A stretch of DNA of 64,000 bases from Isoetes taiwanensis (lineage: Eukaryota; Streptophyta; Lycopodiopsida; Isoetales; Isoetaceae): positions 892,362-956,361 of the forward strand of contig JAJEKV010000126.1 in the NCBI GenBank assembly GCA_021234155.1, in the 5' to 3' direction. Below the pieces are notes generated by a model. It was not told where the DNA came from, ran no database searches, and saw only the letters and a program-made list of their open reading frames with translations. Shown here in pieces: positions 1-11,919 of the stretch. Numbering within the stretch: position 1 is the stretch's first letter; every line of letters starts with the position of its first letter. The position numbers and the translations under genes are program-made.

Positions 1-1777
1 CGAAGTACCTTTATCTCCCTTCTTTATTCATCTTCCTCCTAGTTAAGTATTATCTAGTATTATTATTCATAGTAAATATTATATAGTTGTATCAGACTTT
101 GAATGATATCTAATCTTTTGAATATATGCCATTTCCATGTCCCATACCTCACAAGGATGTTATGTAGTGCTAATCACATGTTAGACCATTAAATGCGTTG
201 AATTGAAATACATTACACAAATCTAATCTACACATCTTATTATATTGTATCATACATCATTATTAAACGTTTGTCTCCCTCTATTTTATTTTATTTTTCC
301 TAAAGGGCTCTGAGAAAATTTTTTCGCAACCAATTACAAACCATAGTCTCTTATACTTATATTTAAATTCCCCTAAAACCCCTTTTTATTTGGGGGCATA
401 TTTACACGAGGGTTGCTTTGGGCATCCCGAGCTATTGGATGTGCAGATTTAGAAGTTTGCCTCATTTTGGACTATAGATAGTGGTCCTCATTTGTGGGGT
501 ATACTCCCACAAGTTGGGGTATAACGTTTAGCAAGATCAGTAAGGTACTATAAAATTTTGAATAGTCATTTTTAATAGTATTAATTTAATACAAGTACAA
601 TTAAAGGGAGGAGATAAAAAAGGTTGTCGCTGCCATGCGTCACTCCTCGTGCCTTTGCAGGAAAAAAACAATGACATAGAGGGGGACAAACATTTAATAA
701 TACAAGAAATTGGCCAAGGCAGCGATCATCCAACTTGATGCAAAGGAGGTTTTGTCTAAGTAAAAAGGGATCCCAGTTCTGGACATGTGAAAAGTGAACT
801 TGGAGAAAAGCACATGGATAGAACATAACTCGTTTACCCCATTGCTGCCATGCTATGGTAGCATAGAAGAGCAGGACACATGTTGATATACTTATGCATG
901 CATGTTGATTTGAGCACATATACACAAACACCATTGATTTGAAGAAAACAAATCCCTAGAGATCATAAGTGGATACTTGAAGACCAAGGTGCAAATTTGA
1001 AGTTTGGATGACCCCTTGAGTTGACTTGGTATGTAGTTTCACTATTGAGTTCTTGGCATGACTATTTCACATGATCCATCTCTTGAGCTCATCATCTCTT
1101 CCCCTATGCAAAAGATCCCATATGCCTCCAAATTCCATGCCTAGCCTTCATATCCTATAGCAAATTGGCAAAGGAAACTTTTTCTAGCCAAAACATGGCA
1201 ATCATACACCATTCACTTCACACATCCATCATGCCTCCATCATCTTGTAAAAGCAAAAAATTCCACTCAAGTTGGCCACCTCCATGATCTAGGGTCAAAT
1301 TCTCTCTAAAAGTCAAAATGGAGAGAAAGTGCAAAATTCCTAAGAGAATCAAGAAAAGTTAAAGGATCAACTTATTGCCTAAAGTTTGCAATTCTATATG
1401 CATCAGTGCCAAATTGACCCATGTCACCACTCAAAAGTTGCCAAATCATCATATACATCATCACCATTGCCATGTCATCACACAGACATGTCACCCTTCA
1501 TAAAAAGTCTATTTACTTCAAAACTTCTCCTAAATAAGTTATTTGGACCATTAAAGAGACATGTCATCATGCCACATCATCACTAGTGCCTCCACACTTA
1601 TCACACACATCACTCCCATCTCATCAAAAGTTTTGACTAGAAAAAAGATGCTTTGCCATCTTGTTTGACACCTAATCATCTCTCATTGCCATGTCATCCT
1701 CATCTTGTTAACTCACCTTGCCTTCTTGCCACCCACCATGTTCTTACCCCATATTGAGCCCAAAAGTCAAAGAGTTC
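1..1777. other. AT-rich intergenic DNA, no gene recognised
   Basis: No reading frame here resembles a known protein. The stretch from about 1060 to 1740 is rich in loosely repeated CATCAT, CCATGTCATC and ATGCC words on the plus strand, which looks like low-complexity drift and not a clean tandem array. The open frames are short and unsupported. Confidence 0.6.
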
Positions 1778-1920
1778 TGATATGGAGCATGCTAGGGGAG
1801 TGGTCAGAAAACAAGGGATTAAGGCAATGGGGCATAGAGATACTAATGGTTACAAGAAATGAAAAAAAAAGGGGCAAGATATTAGGCTATATTCAACTAT
1901 TTTTTACCAAGTATAGGGAG
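1778..1920 (+). repeat. Orphan LTR fragment, family of the 11.2-14.5 kb element
   Basis: About 143 bp beginning TGATATGGAGCATG match 13578-13720 with only a few substitutions and small length changes. In the second copy this stretch leads directly into the LTR body, so it is most simply the first part of an LTR (TG start). Here the match stops at about 1920 and unrelated sequence follows, so this copy is truncated. The 5' LTR at 11240 lacks exactly this part. It could instead be the 3' end of the element's internal region, just before the LTR. Confidence 0.7.
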
Positions 1921-3396
1921 CAATCCCGAGGCGTAATTGAGGATGCTACTTAAGTATAAAGTGCCACTTATGAGCCCCTATCTTTCGAGGCATAATGGGA
2001 CGATGGGCTAATTCGTGGCGGAAGTGCAAAGGTCCGATGCAAAGATCACAAGTTGGCCAAGATGGTCTCAATGATGAGCGGTGAAGGAGTTAGATAGTCT
2101 TATCCATGGTGGGAGCTCTATTGGTGCAGGGGCTAGATTATCATTACATGCTCATGATAAATGTGTCGATTTATTGACGACATTCCCGGGTGGATGCCGT
2201 TGGAGTTGTAAAGTGCATTGGTAGTAAACAAGACCGCCGGATATACCAAATCCGGATCTTGGGAACCCGTACTTTAATCAAGATGACTATTATAACGGCA
2301 TTGTGTGGAGAGGCCAAGATAGAGCTGCATCATGGTTGTTGGTGACAAGTATATCCGTTTCAAAGAGCCCAAGTCCAGCATTGGCCACACCCTTGGACTT
2401 GCCCCACGAGGTCTTTTGTGGAGATGAGCCACGGGGACCAATGGTAGTCTTTCCATTCATGAATGGAGGAACCTTTGCAGAATTGCTTGACCATCTTAAG
2501 GGCAATTCTCTTCTTATAGGAGATGGTCAAATGCAATGCATAGTGCTCCAAGAAGGGCTGATATGAAGATAAAGCGGAGGGAAAGCCAAAATGAGACTCG
2601 TGTATAAGTACGTCCCGAAATAGCTCTCGCTCTTGTGGAATGAGTCTATGCCATCCACGTTCAAAGTTGGACACACACAAAGCTCAATTGCAAAAGGGTC
2701 AAACTCCATTTTGACGACTCCTTTACAAATGTGTGGGTGGCTATTGGTGATTGGGACACGCCCTGGATTTTTTTGCAAGGAGCGAATGCCCAAATTGAAG
2801 AGCCATTATACACTACAAGATGGAATCCAGCGATATCCTTGGTGGGAGAAGAGAGTTTTACATCATCATCGATGACCAAGCATCATGGGGCATGAGATAT
2901 CGACATATATTCCCTCGGGCTACATTTACGAGATGCTCCTTGATTTTGTCCAGCAATGCGGCTTATGGGGTTGTGTTGAGATAAACCCAACCGAATCGAT
3001 ACTCTAGCACATTGGACATCATCCAACATATGAAGGTCCAAATGATGATGGATAGAGAGCTGGTGCACATGGATCGCCCATCTATTGCTCGGCGTCGATG
3101 TGTTCAAAAGCAAAAAGGCTTTCTTCCGATATAGTTGTGAGAGAGAGACGACATATGAAGTGTGGTGATCCACTTGAGATGGCTAAGCTCTTTTGTTAAA
3201 TGCTTGCAAGAAGTGATTAATATAATTTTGTCTTCCTATTTGAGGCTTGTTGCAACAATAAATGTTTTTTATTCAAAATTACTAATGAAAAAAGTAATTT
3301 ATTAATCAAAAAATTATTATTAATGGTAAATAAATTATTAATCATAACTTGTAGATAAAGTGTGTCTTCTAGACGTCAAACCCTAGGTTTTGTGTT
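1921..3396. other. Unassigned region, possibly transposon-derived
   Basis: Several overlapping short open frames lie on both strands between 2270 and 3175, none with a recognised domain. The base composition is more even than in the flanks, which hints at old coding or transposon sequence, but no motif supports an assignment. Confidence 0.4.
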
Positions 3397-3450
3397 ATCA
3401 TCAAACCCTAGATTGTAAATGCCATGTGGCACAATCTAGGGTTTGATGAT
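3397..3450. repeat. Perfect 20-bp inverted repeat with AAACCCTAG motif
   Basis: The arms at 3397-3416 and 3431-3450 are exact reverse complements and enclose a 14-nt loop that includes TGCCATGTGGC. Each arm carries AAACCCTAG or its complement, a telo-box-like word known from plant promoters. Degenerate copies of the TAGGGTTTGATGAT word followed by GGCA or GTGGCA recur at about 3526-3580, so the hairpin sits in a small field of diverged repeats. Confidence 0.85.
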
Positions 3451-6400
3451 GGCACACGCGAAGGTGGGTTTGATGACATGGCACTTACTATGATGTGGCA
3501 ATAGGGAAGTCGCGACGTGACACAACCTAGGGTTTGATGATGTGCCACACCCAATGTAAGGTTTCATGATGTGGCACTAAAAAATGCCAATGGGATAATT
3601 TAGGGTTCTGTATGACATGATACATGGTCCGATAATATGGCAACCTAGAGTTCGATATGCACCCCATACATATATCTTAGATACTTTTCTAATATAAATA
3701 AGAAGATAAGAATATAAATTTAGGTATTTATTCAAAGACACTTGTTCAAAGCTTTTCTCTCGCTAATTCTTCGTTATGTTCAAATTAATATATATAGTCA
3801 TGGGCGAGGCTCAATTCTTAGCGGTCTTCCTCATTGTGGCCCTCTTTTCTGTTGATGCAATATTCATGGCGTTATCCTCTCCCCCTCCCCTTAGGTCCAA
3901 GGTCAAGCCTGCGAGAAGTCTGTAGGGGCTCATTGGTGGCACATTTTGAACCATGAAAATACTATTTTTCATCTGTATGGTTTGTAAGTATCATTCTATT
4001 ATTGCAACCAATATCATTCATGGTTATCAAATGTTTCTCTCACAATTTCTTTTTGATCTAGGGTGTGCTCTTTTTTCTACGATGAATAGAGGTAATCGCA
4101 ATCATCACGGAGAATGACTTAAGACTAACGTGAAGTATTTATATAGTTTTATTATCGCTTTACCCTCTAATTAGGTATGTGAGTTTATGCATGGAGTTTT
4201 AATTTGTTGTGTAGAGGAAAGGGACGAGTTTAGAAAATAGGAGGAGGACTCCACGAGGTAGGGGCAATCGTCTTCGATGTTCCCAAGACGCCAACCTCCC
4301 CTCGTCACTACACCAGCGAGGTTTGGGTATTAAGATAGCTTTTTATAAAATAATAAATAAATGAATTGTTTTTGCATGATATTTGTGCTTACGCAGCCCC
4401 CCCCGCTCCGCCCCTCGCAAACATGTCTCCCGCCGAGAGACCAAATTGCCATATTTTGCCTCTTTGACACCAACGCCCGGTTAGGCAGCCTCCTCGCTCC
4501 TATTCCCCAACGACATAGTGTTGATTATCGGCCTCCACGTTCTCGCGAGAATATTGAGATCGCTAGAAGTATGGACTCCGTTCTAGGCAAGAGAGGCGGG
4601 AACATATTTTTCTAATGCAAGGAACTTGGAGGCGATTTCAACAGTAAATATATATCCACTACGCACCAAACATTTCTTTGGTTGCGTAAAGATGTTAAAG
4701 ATGCTCATTCTCTCATTACTTCCCGAGGTCAAGAAGTAGTGGAGCAACAGACTCACAACGTTCAAGATCGCGGACGATCATCACGGGGTTCGGGATCCGA
4801 AGAACATCAAATCAATCGCCTCGACTTGGAGAGGGGGAGGATCCCGACGACGTCCACATGTCATGAAGAAGAGCGTCCATTTCGCTTTGTTTTTAGACAC
4901 GTAAGTCCGGGTGATTTGGCCCGAATATACCCGACTATCATATTAATAATAATTTTTTGATGTAAGTTATGTGAACATATTATTTAAGATATCAACCTTA
5001 AATATTAGTACTTTGTCATCTAAATTTGTTGTTTTGTTCATTCTCTTCACTTAGAATACATTGTAAAAAGTGCTCAAAAGGTTCTTAATTGGGGCCGGGA
5101 TATGTATATTTGAACGGTAGACATAAACACGCTTTTATATACCCACCATTTATGCTTCCGGGGACGCTCTTCCTAAGAAGGATGATGAGGGAGGGTAAAA
5201 GCATGCTAGGTGTCCCTTAAAAGTATTATTTAGTGACTAAAAAGTACCTAAAAGGTACCGAGGACTGGTCTTGGGTACACAATGTAATATGTCAATAAAA
5301 GGTATATTTTAAAACTTTTATATATATTTTGGTCTTCGATAGCAATATATATATCCTAGCTTTGAATATTAACACGCCCTTGACTTTTATTTTGAACTTT
5401 TGTACTAGTTTTTAATGAAAAGAAAAATGAGAAAGTACCAGTTCTAAAGTACCCGGTGTATGTACTTTTGCGGGTTCCAAAAGTGGTACACCTTAACATG
5501 CTTTTACCCGGGAAGTGTCTTTTATACTACACCGAGGGATGCGGTCACAAATAATATCTCGTTTATGGCCTCCCGCGGTAGGGGGAGTGGCACGGCGCTT
5601 TGTGACCAACGCGAAAATAGAGGCGTCAAAAATAAAATGAAACGAGTTTCCCGAGATAGAAAAAGCAAAGGCGTTTACCGGAAGAAGCTCACCGATGATG
5701 GGCGAGCTTATCTGAAAAAGGAGGTACATGACCTAGTCATAGTCTTGTTTTTATTATTTTGATATTGCGTTGATCTATCGATTTATGTCAAAGGCAAAGA
5801 GTGGTCAAGAAACCGAAGCAAACTTGCAAAAACGTTGGAGGCGATTGGTCAAAAGTCCCTAAACCACTTAATCTCCACAAGGAAGATATCAAGGTATTTC
5901 TTTTTTTTTTGTCATTCGTTCACTTTAACTTGTGATAATGTTGTGTGCCTTGCAATCGATTGCATTGAGCGTGCAAAAGGATCCGAAAACAAACATAGAG
6001 CTCGGACCGACAAAGCAACTAACACGCCTCATTTTGGGCTCGTGATCGGAAGGGTTTCACTATAGATTCGTAAGAGCTATATTAGTTCACATTAATTTTA
6101 ATAAGAACTTTTAAATGTCACTAGCTAATACTCGTTATATTGTCATAGGAACATCTATATGGGTTTCCCCTAACAAAAGACGTCAGAAGTAGCCACGGGC
6201 GTGGGCATTTATCTGTATCAACGAGTTATCGACAGGGAGGCTGTCCACCCCGGGAATCGGGGTGCGTTGTAGAAAATTATTATAATTCTATGAACTACAT
6301 TAACGCCATATTCTTTTGGTTTTTATAGGAAGCAGTGGCGGATATGAATGAAGGCCTAGACCAGGACATGGGGCGCGGGGTCGGCGAGGGATCTGCAAAC

Positions 6401-6543
6401 ATTGGTGGAGAGCCATCCAATCGCAACCCCGCGGGGTGAGGGTTCGAGGCGTCATCAAACTACATACTCTGGGATGACTACTCCTTCGAACCGATGCAGA
6501 GATTAGCTCTAGGCTAAAAGGGTGGATACTCCTCTTAACGAAG
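3451..6543. other. Unassigned region with short open frames
   Basis: Plus-strand open frames at 4361-4615, 4682-4960, 5460-5762 and 5835-6065 are basic and polar (for example R/K-rich around 5590-5710) and are separated by AT-rich, intron-like sequence. They could be exons of a decayed transposase, but no zinc finger, catalytic triad or other diagnostic motif was found. No gene is called. Confidence 0.35.
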
Positions 6544-6609
6544 TCTTTTGTGATTATTTAAAAATATAAATACAATTCACTTTTGTGATTATTTAAAAAT
6601 ATAAATATA
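6544..6609. repeat. Two-copy AT-rich tandem motif
   Basis: The motif CTTTTGTGATTATTTAAAAA followed by TATAAATA occurs twice at 6544-6571 and 6580-6609. The same motif occurs twice more at 10671-10730, in the same orientation, about 4.1 kb away on the other side of the kinase fragment. Confidence 0.8.
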
Positions 6610-6612
6610 ACT

Positions 6613-9158
6613 AGCAAAAAGGCACGCCAGAGATCATAGAAATTAAAGGCGCGATAATATAAATTGAATTGAATCGGATACCTAAAAAAATAATTGAAAT
6701 GTCATTTACATATTTTTCGTACCATTTTAAAGCCTAATTAGGTCAAAGTGATATAAATTGAATACTTTAGATGATGCCCCTGCATTTAAGGTACCTATTT
6801 CCTAGTTTTGAAAGGCCAGGATATGAGATTGTAGCTCTCTTTGGTGGTGTTGTAAAGGTTTATGTAATGTCTTTTTAATTTTATTTTTTGTTTTTTTCTT
6901 GCATGTTGATGAGTGCACTTAGCTATGTCCTTACACAATGCATTGAAATTGCAATGTAACATAATGTATCATTGTACAGTTTCTTAGCATGCCTATTATT
7001 GCCAAGGTTTTTCCCTCGAAAACCCTTCAGAGTGGGGGTTTTTCAATCCTGACAGTAATCTCTTTGCTGTACTATTTTGATTGGGTCCCATAGGCCAATT
7101 GGTCTCCGTGGACGATAAAACATCCATTTGATTCAATTCAATTCTAAGATCTCGAAGTCGAAGTTTTTTTCGTATGATTTGTGCTTGTCCGACGTCTGTT
7201 AACAAATAGGGGACCACATGTAGTTGTGTTAAAATTATCACCATTATTATGTTTTGCAATTGAAAATGTGGTGCCATGGAGTGTTATATGAAAGGTTATT
7301 TTTTTAGAGTGCAGTAGGACTTTCCGTGTTGACACTCTGAGGGTTTAGATTGCAAAAATAATCTAAGTGCATACTCTAGCTAAGACGAACAAAGGTTCAT
7401 GCTTGGTATAGGCATTCCAAGATCTTGAAGTAACAAATAAGTTCATATGTTCACATAGCTTATGTGCAGTAAAATTGTAATATAGCGATGACCAGTATAG
7501 TACAAAAACTAAACATAATTCTAAGAAAGAAGAAACTTATGAGGAAATAGACAAATTATTTCTAATGCATTTGGCTGAAAGTATTGTTTGGAATATGTTG
7601 TAACATTCGTTAGAGAATCTTGACAACACATCCTCACCTTAATAGGCTCCAGAATGCACCAAACATGAACAAGTTTTAACATTTGCAACTTCAGACTGCA
7701 TTCCAAGCCTAGAGGTTGCTCCCATAGGAACACAAGACTGAAGGATGGGCAATCACCTTAGAGAAAGGCCCAAAGGAGCTAATCAACTAAATGAGTCCAT
7801 AAAGACTTCTCACAAACAAGTATCATTTGTATTCTTTGGGTACAGAATATTGCAATTCCACATTTTTTACATCATCTTTACTTGAAAGGACATGAATTTT
7901 GTCTTTTCCACGTCATAAATGACTTTTTTTTTTTTTTGAATCACCTTAAGAAAGATACAAAAGGAGCCATTGATTTCAGGAAGTTGCTGATTACAAATAG
8001 GATATGGAAACATAATTCGTACTTTGTAACTCGTAAGCTGCAATTAGGTTGGGATTAAGGTCTTCTTTTAAAATTTCCAGGACAAATGATACCTTAAAGG
8101 AATAATAAAAGTGCTTACGGATGCGGGAACTTTGTCTTTGATTGGTTTTAACCTTTCCTTGGATCCAACCTTTAAAATTGTTGTCTCAATGGCCTGCAGT
8201 AGCACCAATAAAACTGTCTCCTTACAAAAGCGTGCCGGTTTATTTCATATCCAGCTCTTCGCACTCGAATGTACACACTGTGTCTTCCTTGATTGGCTTT
8301 GGCCTCTCTAGTAGATTCTAGTGACGTAAAAGATGAACTATCTTTAGAAAAGAAAAAATGTGTGCTTATCAAAAGCAAGGGACATAATTGGGTATAGCAC
8401 TAACTTGAAATCAATAGTCGACAATCAATGCTATATAATCAGCAAATCCTAGGGTAAATGGATAGAAATAGACAGGACATTCCTAGTGAACACAAGGCAT
8501 CACAGAGGTTATGAGAAAGGAGGATCATAAAATGCATTATTAGCATGGCTGGCAAACTTGTACAAGAAAATGAATCAATGAGTCTCACTCCAGACATATC
8601 ATATTCTTTGAAAAGCACTTCCTTGACATGCCTCAAGCACTGAAACGAAACTGTAAACAGTCCTAAACTTCTGTGCGGGGGTTGATAAAATCAATAGATA
8701 CATGCAAAGTACATCCAGGAGGGAGATGCGTACTGCAATTTCAGCAAATGATAGACCGCCTTGCCACATCTTCCACTCAAATCCTTCTGGATGAAAGTGA
8801 CTAGAGACTGTTTCAGCCGATGACATATGTTGTTTCACTGTTCACTGTAATACTTTTGAACTGATTTTTCTTCTGCACCATGGTGTCGCAAAGTTCGATC
8901 ATGTAACAAGAAAACAATTCAAGGAAAAGATGGATACACAAGCTTATACAACTTAATATAGACTCATTGATAATTTGCCAGATATAGTAGAGCATCATGC
9001 TATGATGTTTTGATTGTGAAGCCTTAAGAATGTTCAAAAATACAATATGGATTCTTAGTGAAGCTTTGATGCTTCACATAATGCTGTGCAATTTTAGATC
9101 CAAATTTGCTTCATTGTACTCTGATTCAAGATGTCCGTTCAGAAAATGTATCCAAAGT
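6613..9158. other. Non-coding region downstream of the kinase fragment
   Basis: Minus-strand open frames at 7521-7733, 8172-8378 and 8599-8838 could hold 3' exons or 3' UTR of the kinase gene, whose C-terminal lobe is expected on this side. None contains a readable activation segment or APE motif. The frame at 8172-8378 has a faint resemblance to a kinase C-terminal helix but is too weak to call. Confidence 0.35.
7000..7135 (+). repeat. Copia-type LTR fragment, inverted match to 20650-20780
   Basis: A block beginning near CCAAGGTTTTTCCCTCGAAA and including GGTCCCATAGGCCAATTGG and TCTCCGTGGACGATAAAA matches the reverse complement of about 20650-20780. The GGTTTTTCCCTC...GGGTTTT pattern is common near the 3' part of plant copia LTRs. 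Only part of the LTR is seen here. Confidence 0.7.
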
Positions 9159-9700
9159 TCAGGCATGTGGTGATTTTCCAATGGCAAACATAGTACATGA
9201 AAACAAGGTTGCAGACCTTTGTGACGAACTTCTCTTTATGCTTTCTGCTTTTTTTAGTACCTCTGGCTCTTTGCTTTTCACTTTCAGAGACAAATCAAAA
9301 TCCGTGAACATTATATGTCCATCTTCTTGGATCAGCACATTTTCCGGCTTGAGATTCCTATACATAATTCCATGCTTGTGTAGATACTCAAGAGCCAATA
9401 AAACCTCTGCTGCATAGAATCTGCAAACATGAATGAACTACTGTCACGTTTATGAACAAAAGACGGAAATTTCTGCAGATGGAATGAAGCTCAATATCAA
9501 ATTAGTTTGTATCCACTCTAGCAGCTACATCAAGCTTCTAGCTAGACAAAGAATACTTACAATGCAGCAGATTCGAAAAATCTCTTCCCAGCTTGCTTCT
9601 GCCTTAGAAGATTTAAATCCCCTCCCAGGCTATTATAGGTCATGACCAAGTAGATATAATTCTGAGACTCAAAATCAGCTTTTAGAGATGGCAAAAAGAT
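9159..9700 (-). pseudogene. AGCVIII-type Ser/Thr kinase fragment (two exons)
   Basis: Two adjacent minus-strand exons join into a kinase core. The upstream exon (about 9561-9700) encodes FESQNYIYLVMTYNSLGGDL and the LLRQKQ region of the hinge and helix D. After a 140-bp intron (9421-9560, donor GTAAGT, acceptor CAG) the next exon starts [18 protein letters not shown] and continues with the catalytic loop and [20 protein letters not shown]. The DFD metal-binding motif in place of DFG is the hallmark of plant AGCVIII kinases, whose characterised members include phototropins and the PINOID/WAG/D6PK/UNICORN groups. The catalytic HRD aspartate is replaced by Asn (YRN, codon 9354-9356). The insertion after DFD is present, but the frame then stops at 9159. 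The glycine loop, catalytic lysine, activation loop and C-lobe were not found. It may be a gene fragment, a pseudokinase or part of a larger broken gene. Confidence 0.8.
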
Positions 9701-10670
9701 GGAAGTTTTGGAACATGCAGTCCATTAAAAGGCAGGACATAGGATCTTGCAAAACTTCTTAAAATGCCTTGATTCCTAAAAGGAAAACATGGAAAAGAAT
9801 ACATGTTAATAATCCTCAGTTCGCTTCTGGCCATCATTTTTAGCTTAAGCAGCCAAGATTTCTTTGATATCATTGAGTGCATAACAATGCATTCCTCTTA
9901 TATAACCAAAGAAACAAATTGGAGCAACATTTCCTGGAGGCAAGCCTGGTAGTTTGAAGGTGGAGCTATGGCCGGATTTGAACCTTCACGGCATTGCATT
10001 CATGCCATAGCAGAACAAGGCATAAATAAAGCAAAGACAGACTACCAATTAGGCAAACCATACCATAATCGTGTGAGCAAACTGTTGTTCTATACCCATC
10101 TGCCAGGAACTCAGTGCAAATCCGGCACCAACACATGCTTGTTTTAGGCCTCTCTGAGGTAGACCCATACTTGCATAACTTCGTTTCTGTTGCAGACCTA
10201 TTACCAATCAAAGATTCAAGCAAGAAACGGATGGGGTTTGAAAGGGGCAGACCTTTTTGTTTGCAGAGAATGTAGCTCATACAAGCTCTGGAAAGCCACC
10301 AGAAAGCTAGACCAATGTACTGTTCTTCTTCCCAATCCGTTTTCTACAGAAGCATATATAGAAAGATAAAAGGGAAGGATTGAATGCGTTAAGAACAAGA
10401 AAATCCGAAGGAAGTGAGAGAAAGGTTAAAGAAAATCGAAGAAGAGATGCCGGAGCAGAGAGATTGTCGGAACGGAGAGATTGGGAACAACTCCGTCTCC
10501 GTCTGTATTTTTCTGCCTTTTTCTAATTTTAATAGCGGTGATCTGCAAATTTGAAGATCTTACGGCTTAGACCATGCCACATCAGATTCTGCTGACATGT
10601 ATAGGCTACGTGGATAGCCTAGAATTGCAAGGAGGGTTGCACGCTTGGTTAGGCTGGCGTGCTAAAAATA
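9701..10670 (-). other. Upstream part of kinase locus, no exon resolved
   Basis: Minus-strand open frames at 9682-9882, 9966-10280 and 10216-10398 lie where N-terminal exons or a 5' UTR of the kinase fragment should be. No glycine-rich loop or VAIK-like lysine is readable. Around 10560-10660 there are promoter-like GC and ACGT words (for example CTACGTGGATAGCC), so a transcription start for the kinase locus here is possible but not shown. Confidence 0.35.
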
Positions 10671-10730
10671 ATTTTGTGACTATTTAAAAATATAAATATA
10701 AAAATACTTTTGTGATTATTTAAAATATTT
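10671..10730. repeat. Two-copy AT-rich motif, second site
   Basis: Two copies of the TTTTGTGAYTATTTAAAA motif (10671-10698 and 10706-10730) match the pair at 6544-6609 in the same orientation. Just outside each pair, towards the kinase fragment, lies a 9-bp word that is inverted between the two sides: GCACGCCAG at about 6616-6624 and CTGGCGTGC at about 10654-10662. Confidence 0.75.
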
Positions 10731-10744
10731 TTATATTTATATTT

Positions 10745-11220
10745 TTTATATAAATATATTTTATTTTATTTTTATTTTTTTCCCCTACACATCGCGGCGT
10801 ATCCGCATTTTTTTATTTGCCTTGGCTTCTTCTACACAATTTTCAAATTTTTTCAAATATTCCCCGTGTTTATTCCGTCACGTCAAATCGCGGCGTATAC
10901 TCTGCGGTATATTCTCGTGTATATTCCGTGTATATTCCGCGTGTCTATTCCGTGTCACGTCCGCACGGCGCGTATACCGCGGCTTTTACGCACGCGCGTG
11001 GATTTTGTTGATGTTGCGTGATTGTATATTCCCGTGTATATTCCCGCGTGTCGCGTCGCTGCGACGCCCGGAAGTCACGCGTCCGCGTCGCGCGGCGTCC
11101 TAACGACGTCGCGCCTCTGACGCCACGCCGCATGACTGCCGATTCCACGGCGTCGATACGTGCGGCGTATGTGCGACAGCCGTCGAGCGTCGCATAGGCG
11201 TCGCTATAGAGGCATTAAGC
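10745..11220. repeat. CpG-rich low-complexity tract with TATTCCGTGTA-like units
   Basis: After a pure A/T run this tract becomes abruptly rich in CG dinucleotides. It contains degenerate repeats of GTGTATATTCCGCGTGT-like units (10855-11060), then CGTCGCG words up to about 11210. The open frames across it on both strands give Tyr/Val/Ser/Arg- and Arg-rich peptides that only mirror the repeat, so no gene is called. Density of CG here is far above the flanks, unusual for methylated plant repeat DNA. Confidence 0.7.
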
Positions 11221-11239
11221 TAAATGGCCTTTTTCTTTG

Positions 11240-11919
11240 GTGGGGAGGAATACTTTATCCAAAAGTATTGTAAAAGGGAAGCAACGAAATAGCTCATGCA
11301 ACTATTTTTTATTAAAGGGGAAACCGTGACCGGACCCACCACGATGAGCATGCCTCTTTAATCAAGGAAAAAAGACGAATCGATATTAGAAAGGGGTCAG
11401 CCACGGAATAGAAGCGGAGGAGTCTCCCCGCCATTGAATCCGGCATCGACAACCCGGGGTTTGTGGCTTTCTAGATCCGGGCGCTAAGGGAGTTCAAGTA
11501 GCTGCTGGCGAACCGACCCTCGGAAATTCAATCTCGACCTTAACCGAAGCTCTGCTAATTCAACTGTCCCATCCCAAGAGAAGCGCCATTTATTTGCATG
11601 AACATGGAGATTAGGCCGGATTTCGAGTTGTTTTTTGCCTCTTGAAGCTTATCGTAGCCGTTTGCCCTCTTGTTTTTCGAAAGATCTCGGTAGTAAGAGA
11701 AGAAGCTACGGTCAATCCGCTTTGTCATTCCCTTGGAAATTGCCTTAATTCACGGATCGGTTGGGTGGAAACGGATGCTCAGAGTTTGGTTGTGGAAACC
11801 AAGAACCTTTGTTATTGATCAAAGTTTATAAGACTCTAAGAATTGATTCTTACATTTCTATCTATTTAATTGTCTTTCAAAGTGGGTAATATCTTCAAGA
11901 ATTCTTTTAAACCATATCA
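11240..11919 (+). repeat. 5' LTR (truncated at its start)
   Basis: Matches 13730-14484 over its whole length, ending in the same AAACCATATCA (LTR terminal CA). Shared landmarks include AATAGCTCATGCAACTATTT, GCATCGACAACCCGG and ATTGATCAAA followed by TTATAAGACTC. Differences from the 3' copy are many and are mostly short insertions or deletions in C/G-rich words. The 5' edge abuts the CpG-rich tract. Confidence 0.85.

Noticed and set aside
2274-3173. Gene on either strand with overlapping frames
   Set aside because: Frames on both strands are similar in length, with no recognisable motif, so no call can be supported.
3380-3560. Interstitial telomere
   Set aside because: AAACCCTAG words occur singly and are not in tandem, and the spacing is irregular.
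10817-11148. Overlapping open frames on both strands in the CpG-rich tract
   Set aside because: The peptides (YSVYIPRVYSV-like, Arg-rich) only reflect the low-complexity DNA.
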